Shown here in pieces: positions 58,803-64,000 of a DNA stretch of 64,000 bases (the first letter of the stretch is position 1; every line of letters starts with the position of its first letter). Under the pieces are notes generated by a model. It worked only from the letters and a program-made list of their open reading frames with translations. It ran no database searches and was not told where the DNA came from. This DNA is from Akkermansia sp. (GTDB lineage: Bacteria; Verrucomicrobiota; Verrucomicrobiia; Verrucomicrobiales; Akkermansiaceae). The stretch spans positions 1 to 64,000 of the forward strand of contig JAFURE010000119.1 of assembly GCA_017471985.1 (NCBI GenBank), written 5' to 3'. The position numbers and the translations under genes are program-made.

Positions 58803-59417
58803 TTAAGGTGCGGTATTGATTGTTGAGGAAATCGTTTGTGTGAGTTTACTGATTTGTTTTAGAGCTTCTTTCTCGCATGCCTCATCTGCCATTTCACGGG
58901 CAACAGCCACGGCTCGCTGCAAACTGCGGATTTTGAACTTTGTATTCTTATAACCGTTGATATTTGCAGATTTAAGGTAATATTCGTAACTTCTGTACAA
59001 TTCGCCTAATTGCCGAAAGGTATGAGCTGCGTAGTGATGTCTGTTCGATGCTTCCTCATAATGTTCCAGAACTTCTGCAATTTCAGCAATCAGACAATTA
59101 TAGTACGCATTTCTATATTGGTCGATAATAGAGTCTCTGCCCCAGTGATAGTTCGCAAGAAATGTGGCTCGTTGCATATATTTTCTGCATATTTCCTTCG
59201 CGTACTGATCGTCTCCTCTTTCTGTCTGCGGCTGTCGTAACGTATTGAATGCATCTTGCAGAAGAGATAAACTCTTTTTCAGAATCCTCGCTTCTATTTC
59301 TGAGGGAGAACTTGGACGGAAGAAGATGTCCCTGATACCATGGGTGGTTTTAGTGACAACTGCGGCCAGTACTGTAAAATGGTTGGCAATCAAATAATCA
59401 ACTATGGCATCGTACAT
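58803..59417 (-). CDS. helical (TPR-like) protein of unknown function, partner of the AbiC-like gene
   Basis: This 204-residue protein is almost wholly helical. Its second half (LIAEIAEVLEHYEEASNRHHYAAHTFRQLGELYRSYEYYLKSAN) has the spacing of two or three TPR-like helix pairs. A short hydrophobic stretch near residues 8-22 (YLIANHFTVLAAVVT) could be a membrane anchor. No enzyme motif is visible. It is the first gene of a two-gene unit with the AbiC-like protein (12-base gap), so it could be the sensor or inhibitor of that effector. I recognise no family. Confidence 0.7.
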   Translation of the reverse strand: MYDAIVDYLIANHFTVLAAVVTKTTHGIRDIFFRPSSPSEIEARILKKSLSLLQDAFNTLRQPQTERGDDQYAKEICRKYMQRATFLANYHWGRDSIIDQYRNAYYNCLIAEIAEVLEHYEEASNRHHYAAHTFRQLGELYRSYEYYLKSANINGYKNTKFKIRSLQRAVAVAREMADEACEKEALKQISKLTQTISSTINTAP

Positions 59418-59832
59418 AGGTGTATTTTTATTTGCTGAATGTTGAATAGAAAGATTTAATTTATGTCTAACCTGAGGAGGATTACTCTCCCTATCCTAAT
59501 TTTAGCAGAAAAATACGGTATGGCAATGCTTTTTGTGGAATTTGAGGAGAATTGAGAGTGCGTAAAAGCAAACCCGCCGCATAAGCGGCGGGAAATTTAA
59601 AGACATTAAACATTCGAGATTCAACATTAAAATCCGTTTTTCACCATGAGCTCCCGCTCATTTAAGATAGTCCCTGTCTCGGCGAAGAAAGCATCGACTC
59701 GAAGCCGCACCTGTCTCGGTTTCGTCTACGGAGTCATTGCTTCCAAGATTTTGTAGGTAAAATAAATATTACACTATATTCCAATTACTTCTGTGCAATA
59801 ACTCATAAAGATTGGAGCTTTGGGAGGATATC
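59418..59832. repeat. palindrome mosaic IV and AT-rich spacer
   Basis: No complete gene is seen. The hairpin module CCCGCCGC-ataa-GCGGCGGG with AAATTTAAAGACATT (59569-59607) matches 57407-57445. A CATT/ATTCAACATT A-rich tract follows, then a degenerate palindrome TTCACCATGAGCTCCCGCTCAT (59640-59660), CCCTGTCTCGG (59652) and GACTCGAAGCCG (59676). After ~59740 the sequence is plain AT-rich spacer. Confidence 0.8.
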
Positions 59833-59976
59833 ATGTCTCGTGCAGACTTTGCGGAAAAGCTTAACTACAGATGGAGAGTAAGGTTTATTATTCTGATTTG
59901 CAGGATAAGCAGCGTTTCAGCTTTAGAAAGCTTAAGACTGAAAAGATTAACTTGTGTTTTAATAAAAAATATATAA
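59833..59976 (+). pseudogene. possible truncated gene start (47 codons)
   Basis: GGGAGGATATC gives a strong ribosome-binding site before an ATG at 59833. The first 15 residues (MSRADFAEKLNYRWR) look coding, but the frame then runs into the 3' end of the convergent GT2 gene and becomes hydrophobic nonsense before a stop at 59976. It could be the 5' remnant of a gene cut by rearrangement, or chance. Confidence 0.3.
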
Positions 59977-60886
59977 TGAATGAGCTTGGCGTAATATCGT
60001 AATACGATAATGTTAGTTTGAGAGGGGCATTTTTTAAAAATGTTTGCACGCAGGAAACTTTTTCGAAGAAAGTCTTTTCATTGCAATTTGTAATGTAATA
60101 TAAAAAAGATGAGTAGATGTTAAAAACTCTTTTTTTCCATATTGTTGAATTGTGTAATTTTTTGTATTTTGTTGTAAGGATATTGTGTATTATATTGTTG
60201 GCTTTCAATATCTTTTCATAAAAAGAGCAATCCAGATTACTTGCGCCATAAGTACTCTTCATATAAATATATGATGTTTCATTGGTGAGATTTAAAGTGT
60301 TTGACTTTGCTAGGTATTCAGCAAAAAATATAGTATCTTCTCCTATAGTTACGTCTTCTTTAAACCGTATATTGTGTCCATCGATAATTTCTTTCTTATA
60401 GCGTTTTGACCATACATATTCTAATGCTCCATTTGTAATAATCGTTTCAAGGTTCTCTTCAGCGCTAAGAAAATAATCAGAACATTGGTAGTTGATAGAG
60501 CTTAATGCGATGCCTGATTCTTCACACTTCATTATACTATTTGTACATACGATATCATATTTTTCGTCAGTTTTAATGAGTGTTTCTAGGTAATTTTGTT
60601 GCAGGTAGTCATCGCTGTCTAAGAAGGTAATATACTTACCGTTTGAGTTATCTAAACCTACGTTTCGTGCTTTGGAAACGCCGACGTTGCGAGTATGGAT
60701 AACTCTAAATCTATTATCGTTAGCTTTATATTCATCTGCAATTTGCCCTGTCTTGTCTGAAGATCCATCATTTACTATGATTGCTTCATAGTTCTTTTCT
60801 GTCTGTAGAATAAGGGAGTTTAGACATCTAGAAAGATGTTTTTCTGCGTTATACGCAGGTATTATTATAGATATTGAAGGGTTCAT
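59888..60886 (-). CDS. family 2 glycosyltransferase
   Basis: From MNPSISIIIPAYNAEKHLSR the protein has 332 residues. The GT2 fold shows as AIIVNDGSSDKTGQIADEY (nucleotide site) and GKYITFLDSDDYL with the metal-binding DxD near residue 90, plus an EDTIFFAEYLA acceptor segment. It would add one sugar from a nucleotide donor to a lipid-linked glycan on the cytoplasmic side. It is the last gene of the AT-rich polysaccharide cluster. Low GC and AT-rich codons suggest horizontal origin. The sugar cannot be read. Confidence 0.92.
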   Translation of the reverse strand: MNPSISIIIPAYNAEKHLSRCLNSLILQTEKNYEAIIVNDGSSDKTGQIADEYKANDNRFRVIHTRNVGVSKARNVGLDNSNGKYITFLDSDDYLQQNYLETLIKTDEKYDIVCTNSIMKCEESGIALSSINYQCSDYFLSAEENLETIITNGALEYVWSKRYKKEIIDGHNIRFKEDVTIGEDTIFFAEYLAKSNTLNLTNETSYIYMKSTYGASNLDCSFYEKILKANNIIHNILTTKYKKLHNSTIWKKRVFNIYSSFLYYITNCNEKTFFEKVSCVQTFLKNAPLKLTLSYYDITPSSFIIYFLLKHKLIFSVLSFLKLKRCLSCKSE

Positions 60887-60913
60887 ATTTATTGCTTCAG
60901 AAGAATATTGCAT

Positions 60914-61069
60914 TTTTGATATATTATAAACTGTCGTTGTTTTATTGGGGCTTAGATGATTTAAAAAGTATTTATTACGCTAGCCGTTAAATTTCAGTTT
61001 TGATGCTTTGGTGAATAATAAAGAGCTCCGATTTTTTAAGCGTTGTAATATTGCTTTCCATGTCAGCAA
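60914..61069. other. AT-rich spacer between flippase and GT2 genes
   Basis: These 156 bases hold no gene or clear terminator. The region is AT-rich like the rest of the cluster. Confidence 0.5.
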
Positions 61070-62515
61070 TTATTTTTTGAGATTATTTCTAATAATCTGA
61101 AGTGCTGTCCGTAACTCTGGCATACGGAGTAGGAGAGCAAGTCCTAAATATACTACAATTCCAATGGGAATACCTATAGCCAACTGAAAGATATGAGATA
61201 GTGGTAAAAAGGTAATCACGCCCCATACGATGATGCCCATTATTATGGAAAGTAGTAGTGATGGCAATAAATCACCCATTTGCTTAAAAAAGGTGACTTT
61301 AATAAGTTTACTTGTATAGTAGGTTTGGAGAAATAGGCTAATAAAAGATATTAAAACCGCGCCGTAACACATATAAGGAACACTTATAGGCACAGTGATG
61401 ATGAGCATAATGACTCCAAGAATTTTTTTTATTATTTCTAACTTTAGGAAGATGTCTGCTCGCCCTTTGACTTGCAGCAGATTAAGATTAAGCACATGAA
61501 TGGGGTTTAGCATGAGTGCAAAGCAGAGAATTTGGAGTAACGATGCACAAGGTAACCATTTTTCTGTAATAAGTACTACTATGGCGGGCTTGGCCACGGA
61601 TGCTAAACCTACAAGTAGAGGGAATACTACAAAGGCTGAAAGTCGTATTAGAAGGCGGTATTTATCACGTAGGATATCATCATTTTGTTGTAGTTTGCAA
61701 AGTATAGGATAAGTAACTCCTGCAATTAGGTTTGTAGTCGTAGTAGCAGGTAGCGACGCATATTGGTTTGCTTTTGCGTAATACCCCAGATCGGCTCCAG
61801 AGTATACCTTTCCTATGAGTAATGGCCGGATATTGTTATATGTCTGATCGATAATGGCTGCAGCCAACAGTTTTGAACCAAAGCCAAAAAGCTCACGGAA
61901 TGATTGCCATGAGAATATGCGTTGGGGAACCCAGCGCACTATAATCCATGTTAATATTACTCTTGCTATATAGGTTGCTAGCTGCATGTATGCCAGTGAC
62001 CAAACTCCCCAACCTGAGTAAGCGAAGGATAAACCTACTATACCACCAATAATGGCTGTTGTTATTGAAATTGCTGAAATTCTTTTGAATTGTAGATTAA
62101 TTGTGAGTTTTGTGTTATGCACTCCAGCGAGGGCCCCGATAATTAGAGTAAGGCTGAGTACCCTAGTTAGATTACAGAGCTCAGGCTGATTGTAGAAGCT
62201 CGCAATATGTGGAGCTGCTATAAATAGCGCTATATACATAAGTAATGCAGTGGCTACACTGAAGTAGAATACTGTGGAACAATCTGCTTCTGTTCGATTT
62301 GATTTTCGTACTAGAGCGTTACTCATACCACATTCAATCACACACCCTGCAATGGCCGTGAAGATACCTAACATTCCCACCATTCCGTAATCATCGGGTG
62401 AAAGAATACGAGCCAATTGTATCCCAACAACAAACCCAATGAGGTGGATGGATAAGTTACCCAACAAAGACCATACCATGCTTCTGAATGTCTTTTTTTG
62501 CAAAGAGTTACACAT
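61070..62515 (-). CDS. oligosaccharide flippase (Wzx/MOP superfamily)
   Basis: This 481-residue protein has ~12-14 hydrophobic segments and the start MVWSLLGNLSIHLIGFVVGIQLARILSPDDYGMVGM, typical of polysaccharide exporters (RfbX/WzxC type). It would flip lipid-linked repeat units across the inner membrane. Position between the acetyltransferase gene and a GT2 gene fits an O-antigen, capsule or exopolysaccharide locus. Gene-level base composition is low in GC. Confidence 0.92.
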   Translation of the reverse strand: MCNSLQKKTFRSMVWSLLGNLSIHLIGFVVGIQLARILSPDDYGMVGMLGIFTAIAGCVIECGMSNALVRKSNRTEADCSTVFYFSVATALLMYIALFIAAPHIASFYNQPELCNLTRVLSLTLIIGALAGVHNTKLTINLQFKRISAISITTAIIGGIVGLSFAYSGWGVWSLAYMQLATYIARVILTWIIVRWVPQRIFSWQSFRELFGFGSKLLAAAIIDQTYNNIRPLLIGKVYSGADLGYYAKANQYASLPATTTTNLIAGVTYPILCKLQQNDDILRDKYRLLIRLSAFVVFPLLVGLASVAKPAIVVLITEKWLPCASLLQILCFALMLNPIHVLNLNLLQVKGRADIFLKLEIIKKILGVIMLIITVPISVPYMCYGAVLISFISLFLQTYYTSKLIKVTFFKQMGDLLPSLLLSIIMGIIVWGVITFLPLSHIFQLAIGIPIGIVVYLGLALLLRMPELRTALQIIRNNLKK

Positions 62516-62628
62516 TGATGTTTTTATATAATATTATATTGCTTTTTCTGTAAGATATCCATTTGTTAAGGATATTGTCTGTGTTTAATTTAAATATAAA
62601 ATTAGAGAAAATTGATGATAAATTGAAA

Positions 62629-63153
62629 TTATCTATATTTTAAAATACGAGCAGGGTTTCCGCCAACAATAGCATATGAAGGTACATCTTTTGTTACAAC
62701 TGAACCCGCTCCAATTATCACGCCAGAGCTAATATGTACTCCTGGTAGAATAATAACCCGTCCTCCAATCCACACGTCGTCTCCTATCTCGACCGGCTTT
62801 TCTTCTTGGAATCCCTGTTGGCACATGGGAACAGTTATGTCCTCAAAAGCGTGATTTCGTGTATAGATGATGCATTCTGGTCCCATCATTACATTCTTAC
62901 CGATGGTTATCCGTCCATGCATTTTTGAGTTAATCCCAACACCTGAATTGTCTCCAATAGACATCAAAGAGGTAATCATAGCACCATGCTCAATGTTTAC
63001 GTTTTTACCGACGTGTATAAGAAACTTCTTCGCACAAAAAGCTCTGAACTTCTGGGAAAATGTTCCAAATCGGCCGTACGAGATAGGTAGATGTATACCT
63101 ATCTTATAATATCCGAAGCGGGCAAGAAATCGAGTTATTTTTGTTATCATCAC
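62629..63153 (-). CDS. hexapeptide-repeat acetyltransferase
   Basis: This 174-residue protein has the left-handed beta-helix repeat pattern (IGDNSGVGINSKMHGRITIGKNVMMGPECIIYTRNH, then VEIGDDVWIGGRVIILPGVHISSGVIIGAGSVVTKDVP) and ends YAIVGGNPARILKYR, typical of maltose O-acetyltransferase-like and WbbJ-like enzymes. It probably transfers an acetyl group from acetyl-CoA to a sugar of the surface glycan. Its start overlaps the stop of the GT4 gene by 4 bases (ATGA), so the two are co-translated. Confidence 0.92.
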   Translation of the reverse strand: MMITKITRFLARFGYYKIGIHLPISYGRFGTFSQKFRAFCAKKFLIHVGKNVNIEHGAMITSLMSIGDNSGVGINSKMHGRITIGKNVMMGPECIIYTRNHAFEDITVPMCQQGFQEEKPVEIGDDVWIGGRVIILPGVHISSGVIIGAGSVVTKDVPSYAIVGGNPARILKYR

Positions 63154-64000
63154 TGATTTAAAAGATTATGGATTAATACTAGCTGTTGCGCATTGTCAGT
63201 TGTGCTATCATAGAAACTTGTGCTTGCGGTAGCTTGTTCATTTTTATTGTTGAAGGTGTCGATAATTCTGTCTGCGAAAGTTTGAGGATTTAGCGCGCAC
63301 AAGGTTCCAAATTGGCCATTCCCTAGAGCTTCTCTGATAGCTGGAATATCAGAAGCGATAATAGGCTTTCGCAATACTTTTGCTTCGGCAATTGTTATAG
63401 GATCGGCTTCTATTGAAGAGGTTTGAACGTACATGTCTGCTTGATTTATAAATGGGTACGGGTTACTTTTTGCTCCTATAAATGAGCAACTACTTTCAAT
63501 GTTATATTCTTCTATGAGAGATAGACATTGAATTTTATCAGGGCCATCACCCACAAAAATCCAATGAAAGCCAAACCTCCTATTTTTTAATTCCCTTGCC
63601 ACTTTCAAAGCGAATGTTTGTCCTTTTTCTGGTGATATACGTCCTACCGTGATAATATTACACACTCCAAGTACTTTGAGATCTTCCGACGTTTTCTGAG
63701 ATTTTTTGACTATATCTTCTTTATCAATGATATTTTTGATAACGATTATCTTATTTGAAAGTTCCGGAAAGTGAGAAAGCAGCATGGCTCTGTTGGCTTC
63801 ACTTACCGTCACAATTGTGTCGTATTTGAGGTAATATGCCAAATCTTTCTGTTTCGCGCGTCCTTGTTTTTCGTATGAACCGTGGTGGTACCAAAGTATT
63901 TTCTTTGCCGCTTTAACCTTGTCAATAACATAGTAGGGTGAGTACCCATTCTGACAATAACATATTGCTATATCGTATGATTCGGAGAGCGCATCACAAG
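63150..64000 (-). CDS. GT4-type glycosyltransferase, C-terminal part (cut by right edge)
   Basis: The frame is open to the window edge, giving at least 283 residues; the N-terminus lies beyond 64000. WYHHGSYEKQG and YDTIVTVSEANRAMLLSHFP come from the N-terminal Rossmann half. VGRISPEKGQTFALKVARELK and WIFVGDGPDK, followed by MYVQTSSIEADPITIAEAKVLRKPIIASD with the E(x7)E motif, mark the GT4/GT1 nucleotide-sugar domain. It belongs to the same polysaccharide cluster and is co-translated with the acetyltransferase gene. Confidence 0.92.
   Translation of the reverse strand, partial: CDALSESYDIAICYCQNGYSPYYVIDKVKAAKKILWYHHGSYEKQGRAKQKDLAYYLKYDTIVTVSEANRAMLLSHFPELSNKIIVIKNIIDKEDIVKKSQKTSEDLKVLGVCNIITVGRISPEKGQTFALKVARELKNRRFGFHWIFVGDGPDKIQCLSLIEEYNIESSCSFIGAKSNPYPFINQADMYVQTSSIEADPITIAEAKVLRKPIIASDIPAIREALGNGQFGTLCALNPQTFADRIIDTFNNKNEQATASTSFYDSTTDNAQQLVLIHNLLNQ

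Overview
The window reads as a piece of a Gram-negative, gut-type Verrucomicrobiota chromosome, probably related to Akkermansia. This is an inference from gene content. It holds a complete L-fucose uptake and catabolism set (fucP, fucI, fucK), a secreted GH89 alpha-N-acetylglucosaminidase, a secreted GH16 hydrolase with a PEP-CTERM-type tail, a long RHS/YD-repeat protein, type II secretion/type IV pilus parts and several FHA-domain proteins. Most genes lie on the minus strand. Base composition is moderate to high in GC up to about 56 kb and clearly AT-rich from about 57 kb to the right edge.

Layout. 1-2.7 kb: the N-terminal part of an RHS/YD-repeat protein running off the left edge. 2.8-4.0 kb: an XRE repressor and ImmA/IrrE peptidase pair. 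4.2-4.5 kb: an HU-type protein, divergent from fucP-fucI-fucK (4.8-9.6 kb). 9.7-17.4 kb: a six-gene minus-strand cluster of unknown function: TolR/ExbD-like protein, small FHA protein, TolQ/MotA-like channel, secreted metzincin fused through the membrane to an FHA domain, a second soluble FHA protein, and a membrane-anchored PP2C phosphatase with a long Glu-Pro-Thr-Pro linker. This is the best candidate for an undescribed system: a membrane ion-channel pair, phosphopeptide readers, a phosphatase and an extracytoplasmic protease. 17.6-19.8 kb: GH89. 19.9-25.2 kb: pseudopilin, GspF and two adjacent GspE-type ATPases. 25.3-29.4 kb: SGNH hydrolase, 5-formyl-THF cyclo-ligase, PgeF, MarR regulator and two unknown proteins. 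29.5-38.1 kb: valS, pdxJ, purH, FHA-TM protein, uvrC, an unknown protein and sufT. 38.3-45.8 kb: PiT phosphate transporter with PhoU-like tail, ugd, tRNA-Ser(UGA), a PlsC-OlsB type acyltransferase fusion, pdxA, a small membrane protein and a DUF2147 protein. 46.0-54.6 kb: porin, GH16, DUF3592 proteins, a DsbD-like reductase with a duplicated N-terminal domain, nadD and an M23 lipoprotein. 54.6-59.9 kb: an accessory stretch in which gltS, a small Cys-rich protein and a two-gene unit with an abortive-infection-like membrane protein are separated by mosaics of short palindromes and repeated modules. 59.9-64 kb: an AT-rich surface-polysaccharide cluster (GT2, flippase, hexapeptide acetyltransferase, GT4 cut by the right edge).

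How the genes fit together. Fucose released from mucin would enter through FucP and become fuculose-1-phosphate through FucI and FucK. GH89 and GH16 would remove or cut other mucin glycan parts. PdxJ and PdxA are two steps of the DXP-dependent pyridoxal phosphate pathway. In at least seven first genes a good -35/-10 pair lies so close to the start codon that the transcript would be leaderless or nearly so, which suggests that Shine-Dalgarno-independent initiation is common here and helps fix several start codons.
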